From the NCBI RefSeq assembly GCF_002224125.1, contig NZ_NCSM01000057.1, positions 1 to 61,874 of the forward strand: a stretch of 61,874 bases of DNA. Reading direction: 5' to 3'. The notes beneath the pieces were generated by a model that was given only the letters and a program-made list of their open reading frames with translations, made no database searches and had not been told where the DNA came from. The translations under genes were made by a program, and so were the position numbers. How positions within the stretch are numbered: position 1 is the first letter of the stretch; every line of letters starts with the position of its first letter. Positions 44,658 to 53,380 of this stretch are shown here, one piece after another. Source of the DNA: Streptomyces sp. NBS 14/10. Lineage in GTDB: Bacteria > Actinomycetota > Actinomycetes > Streptomycetales > Streptomycetaceae.

Positions 44658-45644
44658 ATGCGCGCATTCACGGTCCAGGCGGGTGGCGGTCTGACACTCA
44701 CCACCGACCGGCCGGTGCCCGACCCGGCGGCAGGGCAAGTACGGGTGAAGGTCAAGGCCACCTCCCTGAACGCCCGCGACCGGCTCATCGTCGCCAACAA
44801 CTACTCCGTCGACGTCCAGGGCCGCGTCCCGCTCTCCGACGGCGCGGGCATCGTCGGAGCCGTCGGGGACGGGGTCTCTCGCTTCCGGGTCGGTGATCGT
44901 GTCGTGGGCACCTTCCATCCCACCTGGCTGTACGGCCCGCATACCGGATGGGGAGAGCTGCGTGGCACGCACCGCGACGGATGGCTCAGCGACTACGTCG
45001 TCCTCGATCAGCAGAGCTTGGTCCCCATCCCCGACCCACTCTCCTTCGAGGAGGCAGCCACACTGCCGTGCGCCGCGCTCACGGCATGGTCGGCGGTGAA
45101 GGGGGTCGGGCCGGGCGACACTCTGCTCGTCCAGGGCTCGGGCGGGGTGTCCGTCTTCGCGCTGCAGTTCGCCCGTTTGGCCGGCGCACATGTGGTGGCC
45201 ACGACGTCCGACGCCGACAAGGCCGAGCGCCTTGGCGCCCTCGGCGCATCCGACGTCGTCAACTACAAGGAGACGCCGCACTGGGGTGCGCGGGTGCGCG
45301 AGCTCACCAGCGGCGGTGTCTCTCGCGTCGTCGAGATCGGCGGTGCCCGGACCCTCGCGCAGTCCATCGAGGCCGTCGCTTACGGCGGCCAGATCGCACT
45401 GGTCGGCAACCTCGCGTCAGGCAACGGCATCGGCATGGACGTGAATCAATTCTTCCGCCGGGCCGCAACCCTCAGGTCGATCAGCGTGGGGAGTCGCAGC
45501 GAGTTCGAGCAGATGAACGCGGCCATCGCCCGAAGTGGCCTCCGGCCCGTCATCGACCGCGTCTTCCCCTTCGATCAAGCATCGGAGGCGGTCACCGACT
45601 TCGAGAGGGGGCCGCGCTTCGGAAAGGTCGTCATCAGCCACTGA
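44658..45644 (+). CDS. Medium-chain NAD(P)-dependent alcohol dehydrogenase/quinone oxidoreductase-like
   Basis: 328 aa. MDR fold: GroES-like N domain (VKVKATSLNARDRLIV, GIVGAVGDGVSRFRVGDRV) and Rossmann domain (VQGSGGVSVFALQFARLAGA). No structural zinc Cys cluster, so likely a zinc-free reductase branch. ATG at 44658 behind GAGAGG; the longer frame from 44577 runs over the promoter. Paired divergently with the AraC regulator and ends before repeat copy A. Confidence 0.88.
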   Translation: MRAFTVQAGGGLTLTTDRPVPDPAAGQVRVKVKATSLNARDRLIVANNYSVDVQGRVPLSDGAGIVGAVGDGVSRFRVGDRVVGTFHPTWLYGPHTGWGELRGTHRDGWLSDYVVLDQQSLVPIPDPLSFEEAATLPCAALTAWSAVKGVGPGDTLLVQGSGGVSVFALQFARLAGAHVVATTSDADKAERLGALGASDVVNYKETPHWGARVRELTSGGVSRVVEIGGARTLAQSIEAVAYGGQIALVGNLASGNGIGMDVNQFFRRAATLRSISVGSRSEFEQMNAAIARSGLRPVIDRVFPFDQASEAVTDFERGPRFGKVVISH

Positions 45645-45690
45645 GCCTCATCTCCGACCGGAACCCATCACATGGGAGACCTGGGCCCGC

Positions 45691-45788
45691 CCACCCCACC
45701 CCCCTTCCTGAAAACGCTTGACCTGAATCAAGCATTCAATCAAGCGTCTTTACGAAGGGTGGGGTGCCCCGCAGCCGTCCGCCCTCAG
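45691..45788. repeat. Hairpin-forming repeat element, copy A
   Basis: 98 bases, nearly the same as 49277-49363. Inverted ends CACCCCACCC.. / ..GGGTGGGGTG and inner AACGCTTGA / TCAAGCGT make a long imperfect stem. It sits between convergent genes and its right end includes the stop codon of the XRE gene. Copy A has 12 extra bases from a local duplication in the loop. May act as a bidirectional terminator. Confidence 0.8.
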
Positions 45789-46648
45789 TCGGCGGCGAAC
45801 TGAGCGGTGCCCAGCACGGTGAGCAGGGCGAGTTTTTCGTGGCTTTCAGTGCCCGGCGTGGCGGTGAAGATGAGAAGCGACTGGCCCTGGTCCGGTTCGA
45901 GCAGGAGTTGGCAGTACAGGTCCAGCCGTCCGACCTCGGGGTGAACGAATCGCTTCGTCTCACTCCACCGCAAACCCACCTCGTGGCGGTCCCACAGCCG
46001 GGCGAACTCATCGCTGGCGCGCCCCAGGATGTCCGCCAAGTCTGCCGCCGGGGAGCCGGGCCCGTCGCGGGTGACGGCCGCGCGCAGTTGCGCGACGTTG
46101 ATCCGGCTGTTGGCGTCGCGTTTGAGAGGGTGGTACCGCTCGCGGGCGGCCGGATCGGTGAACCATCGGTACGTCGCGCTGCGGGCGTTGCCGGTGTACT
46201 GGGTCTGCTCGCCGAGCAGGGCCACCGCGGACGGGGTCTGCAACAGCGTTTCGCCGAGAGGGCCCATGACCTGAGCTGTCGTACCGGCCAGGCCGTCCAT
46301 GACGCGCATCAGCCCGGGGCTGACGTGCTGGCGGCGCAGATCACGGCGAGCGGTGCGGTAGCCAGCGAGCAGGAAGAGATGATCGCGTTCGTCCGGAGTC
46401 AACCGCAGACCGCGGGCGATGGCCGCGAGCATCTGCTCCGACGGTTGCGGTCTGTCGCCGCGTTCCAGCCGGGCGAAGTAGTCGGCGGACATGGTGCACA
46501 GCTCCGACACCTCCTCGCGGCGCAGGCCCACGGCACGTCGGCGCTGCCCGCGGGGCAACCCGACATCCTCCGGTTGCAGCGCCGCACGCCGGGTGCGCAG
46601 GAAGGCGCCCAGGGACGAGCGGTCGAACGTATGGCCTATGTGTCCCAT
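45785..46648 (-). CDS. XRE/MmyB-family transcriptional regulator (copy 1)
   Basis: 287 aa. HTH (LGAFLRTRRAALQPEDVGLP, GLRREEVSELCTMSADYFARLERG) followed by the MmyB-like ligand-binding domain (LMRVMDGLAGTTAQVMGPLG, WFTDPAARERYHPLKRDAN, FVHPEVGRLDLYCQLL). These regulators usually sit divergent to an SDR, as here. ATG at 46648 follows GGATGG. A relative lies at 49945 with the same divergent-SDR arrangement. Confidence 0.87.
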   Translation of the reverse strand: MGHIGHTFDRSSLGAFLRTRRAALQPEDVGLPRGQRRRAVGLRREEVSELCTMSADYFARLERGDRPQPSEQMLAAIARGLRLTPDERDHLFLLAGYRTARRDLRRQHVSPGLMRVMDGLAGTTAQVMGPLGETLLQTPSAVALLGEQTQYTGNARSATYRWFTDPAARERYHPLKRDANSRINVAQLRAAVTRDGPGSPAADLADILGRASDEFARLWDRHEVGLRWSETKRFVHPEVGRLDLYCQLLLEPDQGQSLLIFTATPGTESHEKLALLTVLGTAQFAAD

Positions 46649-46794
46649 CGTTGACCATCCGGCACGGCCGAGCCACGACCTGTCAGTCAGTGGTTGGGCA
46701 AGTCCTTCCAGCGTCCGTGGTGCGGCGAGTTCTCTGGTGATGCGATCACAGATCACCGGTCGCCTCGAAACCGCGAACGACGGAGCGACAGCCC

Positions 46795-47503
46795 ATGACC
46801 AGTTGGACAGCGAACGACCTCCCCGACCAGACCGGCCGGACGGTGGTGATCACCGGTGCCGGCCGTGGCCTCGGCCTGATCACGGCCCGCGAGTTCGCTC
46901 GGGTCGGGGCCCGTGTCGTGCTGGGGGTACGCGACGAGGGCAAGGCCCGGCAGGCCGTCGCCGGTCTGCCCGGTACGTTCGTCATCCGGCCGCTCGACGT
47001 GTCGGATCTGACCTCGGTGCGTGCCTTTGCCGACTTCTGGTCCGGCGACATCGACATCCTGATCAACAACGCCGGGGTGATGGACATCCCGGCCGCGCGC
47101 ACCGCCGACGGCCTCGATCTGCAGACCACCACCAACCACACAGGTCCGTTCCTGCTGACCAACTTGCTGCTCGAGCACATCACCGACCGCGTCGTGCACG
47201 TCACCAGCGATCTGCACAAACAAGGCAAGATCGACCTGGCCGACCTCGACTGGCGTACGCGCAAGCACAACGGGATGCGGGCCTACCAGGCGTCAAAGCT
47301 CGCCGCCGTCCTGTTCTCACTGGAGCTGCAACGACGACTGACCGCCGCCGGCAGCCCGGTTCGCTCCGTGCTCGCCAGCCCGGGCATCGCCCGCACCACG
47401 CTGGCGGCACACTCCCGGTCGAACGTCACCAACGCTCGATGCAGCCATGGCCGGCCGGCTGTGGGACGCGACCGCCGCCCTCGTCGGGTCGGTCACCCGA
47501 TGA
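46795..47503 (+). pseudogene. Short-chain dehydrogenase with frameshifting internal deletion
   Basis: The N-terminal ~210 codons encode an intact SDR core: TGAGRGLG nucleotide loop, NNAGVM, catalytic YxxxK as YQASK. At about 47437, after SRSNVTNA, the frame breaks; the family's C-terminal end reappears one frame over as AMAGRLWDATAALVGSVTR with its stop at 47501-47503. About 75-80 residues of the substrate-binding region are missing. The original frame stays open to 47610 with nonsense sequence overlapping the TetR gene. Probably inactive. Confidence 0.8.
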
Positions 47504-47561
47504 GCGACCTGAGCTGCCTGAGCTACCTGGAGGCCGTCACTGCGAGGCGGAGCGCACCCGC

Positions 47562-48203
47562 TTACTCTGCCGGGCCCGCCCCGCCTCTCTCGGCGACGGG
47601 TGAATCGTGACCCTCTGATGGCTTTCTGGAGCGGCAGGTGACGGCCCAGGCTGCCTCGATCATCCGGAAGATCTCGTCCAACGCGGCGTCCGGACTGGGC
47701 GCCTCGCGGGCCAGTGAGTAGGCGTCGATCACGAACCTCGCGATCGTCTGGCTCGCCGTTGTGGTCCGTGACAGGTCGGGATCGGCGGCGATGACCGTTG
47801 CCAGCGACTCCGCATGGCGCAGCCTCATCGATTCCTCGTACTCCCGCAGGGCGGGAGTTTCGTCGATCATGCGCCAGATCGGGGTGGCGCTGTCCGTCGT
47901 GCAATGTCGGACCAGGGACTGGATCTCGCGGCGTAGCGCGGGGATGAGCGGCTCGTGCGGCGCCCGGCCGGTGACCGCCTGCGTGAGGCGTTGCTCGAAG
48001 TCATCGTCCCGCTCGAACACCAGGGCCTCTTTCGAGGCGAAGTGGGAGAAGAGCGTGGTGACGGCCACGTCGGCCTCAGCGGCCACGTCACGGATTCCCA
48101 CCGCCTCGTACCCGCGTTCCAAAAAGAGCCGGAGGGCGGTGTCGGCGATCTTCTGGCGGGTCGCGGCCTTCTTGCGCTCACGGCGTCCGGGCGGCACGGT
48201 CAT
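47562..48203 (-). CDS. TetR-family transcriptional regulator
   Basis: 213 aa. HTH region (IADTALRLFLERGYEAVGIR, ADVAVTTLFSHFASKEALVF) and a C-terminal domain like many SACE_7040-type regulators. The ATG at 48203 lies 6 bases after TAGTGT, so the mRNA may be leaderless. Divergent from an MDR oxidoreductase with an AT-rich gap containing inverted half-sites; probable repressor of that gene and itself. Confidence 0.87.
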   Translation of the reverse strand: MTVPPGRRERKKAATRQKIADTALRLFLERGYEAVGIRDVAAEADVAVTTLFSHFASKEALVFERDDDFEQRLTQAVTGRAPHEPLIPALRREIQSLVRHCTTDSATPIWRMIDETPALREYEESMRLRHAESLATVIAADPDLSRTTTASQTIARFVIDAYSLAREAPSPDAALDEIFRMIEAAWAVTCRSRKPSEGHDSPVAERGGAGPAE

Positions 48204-48207
48204 GCCC

Positions 48208-48266
48208 TAACACTATCAAATACGAATCTGAATCAGTTCTAAAAAGCTAACCGTTAGTGCTATGGT
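48208..48266. promoter_or_regulatory. Divergent promoters with inverted half-sites (TetR/MDR)
   Basis: TAACACTA (48208-48215) and TAGTGCTA (48255-48262) are inverted copies (7 of 8), 39 bases apart. The first overlaps the TAGTGT -10 of the TetR gene and the second abuts TATGGT, a -10 8 bases before the MDR ATG. The intervening 40 bases are unusually AT-rich for this genome. Confidence 0.5.
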
Positions 48267-48273
48267 CCACCGC

Positions 48274-49167
48274 ATGAAGAAAGTGAGCTTCGCCGAGTTC
48301 GGCGGTCCGGGCGTTCTGCACCTCGTGGACGCCGAGGAGCCCCACGCGGGCCCCGGTCAGCTACGCATCGCTGTGCGGGCGGCGGGTGTGAACCCCGTCG
48401 ACTGGAGGGTCCGTGAAGGCCAGAAGCTGGGGGCCCATCCGATCGAGTTGCCCTCCGGAGTCGGGCAGGACGCCGCCGGGGTGGTGGACGAGGTCGGCGA
48501 GGGCGTCGAAGGGGTCGAGGTCGGTGACCACGTGTTCGGCGAAGGCTTCAGCACCTATGCCGAGTTCGCCGTGCTGTCGGCCTGGGCCCGTATGCCCGAG
48601 GGTGTGACGTTCGAAGAGGCGGCCGGGTACCCCTCCGTGGTGGAGACCGCGCTGCGCGTCATCCGCGAGGTCGGTGTGCAGTCCGGGCAGACGCTGCTGG
48701 TCAGCGGCGCGTCCGGGGGAGTCGGCTCAGCGGTGCTGCAGATCGCCCGCGACCGCGGCATCACGGTGATCGGCACGGCTGGGGCCGCGAACCAGGACTA
48801 TCTGCGGAGCCTGGGCGCCCTCGCCACGACGTATGGCGAGGGTTGGGTCGAGCGGGTGCGGCAGCTCGGCCATGTCGACGCGGCCCTCGATCTGGCCGGC
48901 TCGGGCGTCATCCGCGAGCTCGTCGATCTGGCCGGGAACCCGCAGAAGGTGATCTCCATCGCCGATCTCGGTGCGCCGGAGCTCGGTGTCCGGTTCTCTG
49001 GTGTGGCCGGGAGCGTGCCAGAAGCGCTCGCCGTGGCCGCCGACCTCATCTCACGGGGAAAGCTCCACATCCCGGTCGAGAAGTCGTACACGCTCGCCGA
49101 GGCCGCGGCGGCGCATATCGACAGCCAAGCAGGCCACACGCGCGGGCGCCGGGTCATAGTCGTCTGA
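48274..49167 (+). CDS. NADP-dependent MDR-family oxidoreductase
   Basis: 297 aa quinone-oxidoreductase-like enzyme. GroES domain (AVRAAGVNPVDWRVREG, GVGQDAAGVVDEVGEGVEGV) and nucleotide-binding VSGASGGVGSAVLQIARDRG; no zinc-binding Cys cluster. The ATG at 48274 is chosen (another lies four codons upstream) because TATGGT spacing suggests a leaderless start here. Controlled presumably by the divergent TetR. Followed by repeat copy B. Confidence 0.88.
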   Translation: MKKVSFAEFGGPGVLHLVDAEEPHAGPGQLRIAVRAAGVNPVDWRVREGQKLGAHPIELPSGVGQDAAGVVDEVGEGVEGVEVGDHVFGEGFSTYAEFAVLSAWARMPEGVTFEEAAGYPSVVETALRVIREVGVQSGQTLLVSGASGGVGSAVLQIARDRGITVIGTAGAANQDYLRSLGALATTYGEGWVERVRQLGHVDAALDLAGSGVIRELVDLAGNPQKVISIADLGAPELGVRFSGVAGSVPEALAVAADLISRGKLHIPVEKSYTLAEAAAAHIDSQAGHTRGRRVIVV

Positions 49168-49276
49168 GGGGCTGGGCCTGGCCGCCCTGCGCACCGAGGC
49201 GCAGGGCGGCGGAGCCGGCCTCGACGCAGCCGCGCGTGGGCCGGCAGCCGACTTCACCGCCGTCGTACCGGCCCCT

Positions 49277-49363
49277 CCACCCCACCCCCCTTCCTGAAAA
49301 CGCTTGACCTGCATCAAGTGTTTTTACGAAGGGTGGGGTGTCCCGCGGCCGTCCGCCCTCAGT
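49277..49363. repeat. Hairpin-forming repeat element, copy B
   Basis: 87 bases, matching 45691-45788 except for a 12-base shorter loop and a few substitutions; same orientation. It again separates convergent genes and retains the CCGTCCGCCCTCAGT flank that in copy A runs into the XRE stop codon, which has no counterpart gene end here. Confidence 0.8.
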
Positions 49364-49394
49364 TGCTTCGAGCGCGTCTTGGGCCGAGCGGCCG

Positions 49395-49784
49395 TTACTG
49401 CGGTTTGAAGGACCGGATCTGGTAGCTGCCCTGGAGGTTGCCGCCCGCGCCGGCCGGCGTGGAGCCTACGCGGGAGTTGTAGTTGGTCTGGGTGTAGTAC
49501 TGCTTCCGCTGTCCCGTCCCGTTCCATACGGAGCGGACGTTCTGGCCGTTCCGGATGAAGGAACAGTCATCGGCGGTGTTCGCCTTGCTGGGCTGCGACC
49601 ACTGACATCGGGTGCCGCCGCCGTCCCAGTCGCTGTAAATGCAGAAGTACCCCGGGGAGCAGCTATAGGCCGCCGGGCGCGCCGGGGCCGTGGGGGCCGT
49701 GGGGGCGGCGGTCGCGGAGGACGCGGCGCCGAGGGCCGCGAGCAGGGCGGCCGAGGCGATGGCGAATGAGCGAGCACGAAGCAT
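49395..49784 (-). CDS. Secreted peptidase-inhibitor I36-like protein
   Basis: 129 aa. Clear signal peptide (MLRARSFAIASAALLAALGA..SATAA) and a small Cys-containing beta domain (CSPGYFCIYSDWDGGGTRCQW, DDCSFI, QNVRSVWNGTG) as in the I36 inhibitor family related to Streptomyces metalloproteinase inhibitor. Ideal ribosome site AAGGAG 8 bases before ATG 49784; the longer open frame upstream is a shadow. Confidence 0.85.
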   Translation of the reverse strand: MLRARSFAIASAALLAALGAASSATAAPTAPTAPARPAAYSCSPGYFCIYSDWDGGGTRCQWSQPSKANTADDCSFIRNGQNVRSVWNGTGQRKQYYTQTNYNSRVGSTPAGAGGNLQGSYQIRSFKPQ

Positions 49785-49944
49785 GACAAGGGCTCCTTCC
49801 GTACGCGGGTGCCGCGCCGGGCACGCCGAGCGCCCGGCGCGGAGCACATGACACTCACCGCAGTGTGCACGGGTGGCCCAGGCGCATTGCCGGAGTCCTG
49901 GTGGAGCACCGCTGGAGGGCAGAGTCCGGAGCAGAGCCCAGCAG

Positions 49945-50796
49945 TCAGCGGGCCACATCCATCCGCTGGGTGCCGATGACGGACAGCAGCCGCAGCGCCT
50001 CCTCGGATGGCGAGCCGGGGGCGGCGGTGTAGATGACGACCTGCTGGTCCCGGTCGGTGATGTCGAGGACGTCGCAGTTGACGGTGACCGAGCCGACCAG
50101 CGGGTGCTGGAAGGTCTTGCACAGCGTGGGCTCGGCGCACACGTCGTGAGAGGCCCACAGCCGGGCGAACTCCTCACTTCCGGCGAGGAGTTCCTCCACC
50201 AGCGCGGTCACCTCGGGGTCGTCCGGGTAGCGCGCGGCGGTGGCACGCAGCCGCTGGGCGGAGTTGCGGGCGAACGCGTCCGCGTCGGACACCCCGTACA
50301 GCCGCCGCCCCTCCCGGTGCGGCCCGAGGAAGACGCGGCGCACGAAGTTGCGGTCGCGCCGCGGCAGGGCGGAGAAGTCCTCCATGAGGGCGGCGGCCAG
50401 CGCGTTCCAGGCGATGACCTCGTACGTCGCGGACATCACGATCGCCGCGGCCTGCGGCAGCCGGTCCAGCAGGTCGGCGATGGACTGCCGCACCTCGCGC
50501 GAGGGTCCGGGCCGCGGGCCCGGGGGAGCGCCGGCGAGGTAGTGGAGGTGGTCGCGCTCGGCGTCCGTGAGGCGCAGGGCGCGCGACAGCCCGGCCAGCA
50601 CCTCGCGGGACGGGCGCGGGGCACGCGCCTGCTCCAGCCGGGTGTAGTACTCGGTCGAGATGAACGCCAGCTGCGCCACCTCCTCGCGGCGCAGCCCCGG
50701 GGTGCGACGCCGCGGCCCGGCGGGCAGCCCCACGTCGGCAGGGGTGATCCGCTCGCGCCTGCTGCGCAGGAAGTTCGCCAGTTCCCGTCTGTTCAC
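49945..50796 (-). CDS. XRE/MmyB-family transcriptional regulator (copy 2)
   Basis: 283 aa. HTH (LANFLRSRRERITPADVGLP, PGLRREEVAQLAFISTEYYT) and MmyB-like ligand-binding domain (VMSATYEVIAWNALAAALME, WASHDVCAEPTLCKTFQHP). GTG at 50796 is preferred because it starts the conserved NRRELANFLRSRR; the frame stays open far upstream. Divergent from an intact SDR. Same gene pair organisation as 45785/46795. Confidence 0.87.
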   Translation of the reverse strand: MNRRELANFLRSRRERITPADVGLPAGPRRRTPGLRREEVAQLAFISTEYYTRLEQARAPRPSREVLAGLSRALRLTDAERDHLHYLAGAPPGPRPGPSREVRQSIADLLDRLPQAAAIVMSATYEVIAWNALAAALMEDFSALPRRDRNFVRRVFLGPHREGRRLYGVSDADAFARNSAQRLRATAARYPDDPEVTALVEELLAGSEEFARLWASHDVCAEPTLCKTFQHPLVGSVTVNCDVLDITDRDQQVVIYTAAPGSPSEEALRLLSVIGTQRMDVAR

Positions 50797-50882
50797 GCCC
50801 CCAGTGTGCGCGGGCGCCACGGCCGCAGCCAGGTACCGTCGGTGCCTGGCTGGGCGTCGACCCAGGGCACAGGCTCGAAGCC

Positions 50883-51686
50883 ATGGACAACACACCGAAC
50901 ACCCACGTCCCCACCCCCGCCACGCCCCTGGGCCTGCTGTCCGGCAAGGCCGTCCTCGTCACCGGCGCCGGGCGCGGCATCGGCGCCGCCGCGGCGCGGC
51001 TGTTCGCCCGCGAGGGCGCCCGGGTGCTGCTCACGGCCCGTACGGAGGCCCAGCTCAAGGCAGTGACCGAGGAGATACGGGCGGCGGGAGGCACCGCGGA
51101 CCACGTGGTGTGCGACCTGGCCGACGCGACCAGTGTCCGGGCCGCGGTCGAGCGGGCCGTGGAACTGTACGGCCGCCTCGACGCCGCCTTCAACAACGGC
51201 GCGACGGGCGTGCCGCCGGGCCCGCTCGACCAGGTCGACGAGGCCGACTTCGACCACGTGTACGCCGTCAACCTCAAGGGCGTCTGGCTGGCCATGGCCG
51301 CCGAGGTCGCGGCCATCCGGGCCACCGCCGGGACGGGCGCCATCGTCAACACCTCCAGCATCGGCAGCCTGAGGGGCAACCCCGAGCTGCCCGCGTACGG
51401 CGCGATGAAGCGGGGCCTCAACAGCCTCACCGAGTCGGCCGCCGTCACGTACGGCCCGGAAGGCATCCGCGTCAACGCCATCGCCCCGGGCACCACGCTC
51501 ACCGAGATGCTCCACGACTGGGAGGCGGCGTCCCCCGGCGTCATCGCGCAGCTCAACTCCCGGACCCCGCTGCGGCGCGCCGCCGAACCGGCCGAAGTCG
51601 CCCAGGCCGCCGCCTGGCTGCTCAGCGACCGCGCCTCGTATGTAACCGGCGCGGTCCTGCCGGTCGACGGCGGCGCGCTGGCCTGA
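50883..51686 (+). CDS. Short-chain dehydrogenase/reductase
   Basis: 267 aa classical SDR: VTGAGRGIGAAAARLF, catalytic Ser in NTSSIGS, YGAMK (Tyr-x3-Lys), PG motif in IAPGTTLTEML and a C terminus of the YVTGAVLPVDGGALA type. The usual NNAG is NNGATG. Substrate unknown. ATG at 50883; CAGGCT about 10 bases upstream could be a -10 for a near-leaderless mRNA. Convergent with the MDR gene at 51729. Confidence 0.9.
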   Translation: MDNTPNTHVPTPATPLGLLSGKAVLVTGAGRGIGAAAARLFAREGARVLLTARTEAQLKAVTEEIRAAGGTADHVVCDLADATSVRAAVERAVELYGRLDAAFNNGATGVPPGPLDQVDEADFDHVYAVNLKGVWLAMAAEVAAIRATAGTGAIVNTSSIGSLRGNPELPAYGAMKRGLNSLTESAAVTYGPEGIRVNAIAPGTTLTEMLHDWEAASPGVIAQLNSRTPLRRAAEPAEVAQAAAWLLSDRASYVTGAVLPVDGGALA

Positions 51687-51728
51687 GTGGTCCGTTCCGG
51701 GAGTCCTTCGGGGGTTGAGCACGCGACT

Positions 51729-52754
51729 TCATGAGGCGGTGAGGACGATCTTGCCCGTGATCTCCCGGCGTTCCAGAGCGGCGTGTACGTCGGCGGCCTT
51801 TGCGAGCGGGTGGTGTGCGGCGATGGTGGGCTCGATCCCGCCCGTGTGGGCCAGGGCGAGCAGCCGCGCCAGGCCGGTGCGGTACCAGTCACGGTTCGCG
51901 TTCAGCTCCTTGGGAAGCATGCACAGGGCGGTCCGTCGACCGGGTCGCATGTTCATCAGCTTGACCCGGGCGGCGCCGCGGATGGTGTCGCCGATCATGT
52001 GGCCCGGGCGGCCGACGAAGGCGTAGCTGACCAGCACGCCGCCCGGGGCGAGAATCCGGTGGCTCTTGGCGAGGTTGGCGCCGCCGATGTGGTCGAACAC
52101 CGCTTGTATTCCGTGGGATTCACGTTCGCGGATGACGGTCTCGAAGTCCTGGCGCCGATAGTCGATGTGCTCGACGCCGTACCGGGCCAGACGCTCCGCG
52201 CTGCCTGGGGCGGAGGCGGTGCCGTACATCCGCAGCCCGCTGCGGCGACCGAGCTGGCTGAGCGCCTGGCCGACTCCGCCGCCGGCCCCCTGGATCAGGA
52301 CGGTGCCGCCGCGGGCCACCCGGGCGTGCGTCTCCAGCACGCTCAGCGCCGTGAGGTAGTCCAGCGGCACCGCCGCCGCGAGGTGCGGGTCCAGTCCGTC
52401 GGGGAGCGGCACCAGCAGCCAGTCCGGGAGCACGGCGTATTCGGTGTAGGCCCCCATCCTGGGCAGGGCGGCGGCCACCAGCGTGCCTGGTGCCAAGCCC
52501 TCGCCGTGGGTGTCGACCACCTCGCCGACCAGTTCGTAGCCCGGGCTGAACGGCACCTTGCGCTGCAGAAGGTACTCGCCGGCCCGGGCCATCAGGTCGG
52601 TGAACCCGACGCCCGCGGCGAGCACCTTCACCCGCGTGTGCCCCGGAGGTGGGGCGGCGACAGTCGTCTCGACCTCGCGCAGCTCCTCGACGCCGCCGAA
52701 CCGTTCCACGACGATCCGCCGGCTGGGGATCGCCTCGTATTCCTGGGGTGCCAT
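51729..52754 (-). CDS. MDR-family zinc-independent oxidoreductase
   Basis: 341 aa. GroES domain (VKVLAAGVGFTDLMARAGEY, GYELVGEVVDTHGEGLAPGT) and Rossmann motif IQGAGGGVGQALSQLGRRSG; ends GKIVLTAS. GGAGG 11 bases upstream of ATG 52754. Its promoter carries a palindrome shared with the neighbouring MarR gene (52877), the likely regulator. Confidence 0.88.
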   Translation of the reverse strand: MAPQEYEAIPSRRIVVERFGGVEELREVETTVAAPPPGHTRVKVLAAGVGFTDLMARAGEYLLQRKVPFSPGYELVGEVVDTHGEGLAPGTLVAAALPRMGAYTEYAVLPDWLLVPLPDGLDPHLAAAVPLDYLTALSVLETHARVARGGTVLIQGAGGGVGQALSQLGRRSGLRMYGTASAPGSAERLARYGVEHIDYRRQDFETVIRERESHGIQAVFDHIGGANLAKSHRILAPGGVLVSYAFVGRPGHMIGDTIRGAARVKLMNMRPGRRTALCMLPKELNANRDWYRTGLARLLALAHTGGIEPTIAAHHPLAKAADVHAALERREITGKIVLTAS

Positions 52755-52794
52755 AGCTCTTGTGTCCTCCGTGTCGGGGCGACGTCGAACGCGA

Positions 52795-52826
52795 ATCGAT
52801 GTCGTGTCATTAGATTACACGACACA
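52795..52826. promoter_or_regulatory. MarR operator over the MDR promoter
   Basis: TGTCGTGT (52800-52807) and ACACGACA (52817-52824), a perfect 8-bp inverted repeat with 9-base spacer. The spacer reads TAATCT on the minus strand, a plausible -10 for the MDR gene. AATCGATGTCGTGT here recurs upstream of the MarR gene. Confidence 0.65.
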
Positions 52827-52876
52827 TATCTTGCGCGGGAGACAGTTGAGGGAAGTAGCCATGCGCGGCGGCCGGA

Positions 52877-53341
52877 CTACGACACGGGGCGCCCGGCTCG
52901 GCGGGCCACAGCATCGCCCGCACTCTGACCCTCCACCAGCGAGCGCAAGAACCCCAGCACACCGTCCAGGTCGTACCCCGCACCGGCGGCCTCGATCCCG
53001 CGATGCAACTCCGCCTCGGCCCCGGCCACTTCACGCGCGATCTTGCCGCCCGCCTCCGTCAGCGTGAGCTCCACCTGGCGTCGATCCTGACTGCTCGGGA
53101 CCCGTCGCACCAGATCGGCCGCCACCAGCCGGTCGACCAGTCGGCTCGGGTTACTGCCGCTCTCGCAGACCAGCAATTCGCCAAGCCCGGACATGGTCAG
53201 CGGCTGCCGCTCCGCGAGCAGACGCACCACCTCCGCCTGCGCCGGGGTGACCCCTAGCGGGCGCAACGCCCGGGCAAGGCGGAGATTACCTTCTCGTTGC
53301 GCGGCCAGAATCAGGTATCGGACCTCTTCGACCGGCTCCAT
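52877..53341 (-). CDS. MarR-family transcriptional regulator
   Basis: 154 aa winged-helix repressor: GVTPAQAEVVRLLAERQPLT, MSGLGELLVCESGSNPSRLV (recognition helix), VPSSQDRRQVELTLTEAGGK (wing). GAGGGGATG precedes the ATG at 53341. It lies upstream of, and on the same strand as, the MDR gene; both promoters share the same sequence element, suggesting joint control. Confidence 0.88.
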   Translation of the reverse strand: MEPVEEVRYLILAAQREGNLRLARALRPLGVTPAQAEVVRLLAERQPLTMSGLGELLVCESGSNPSRLVDRLVAADLVRRVPSSQDRRQVELTLTEAGGKIAREVAGAEAELHRGIEAAGAGYDLDGVLGFLRSLVEGQSAGDAVARRAGRPVS

Positions 53342-53380
53342 GACAGCATCCCCTCGCAGCGCAGAACAGGACGATTACGT

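Noticed and set aside
47504..47610. C-terminal end of the SDR as an intact 271-aa enzyme
   Set aside because: The terminal 60 residues do not resemble SDRs, overlap the TetR gene, and the family's real end lies in another frame.
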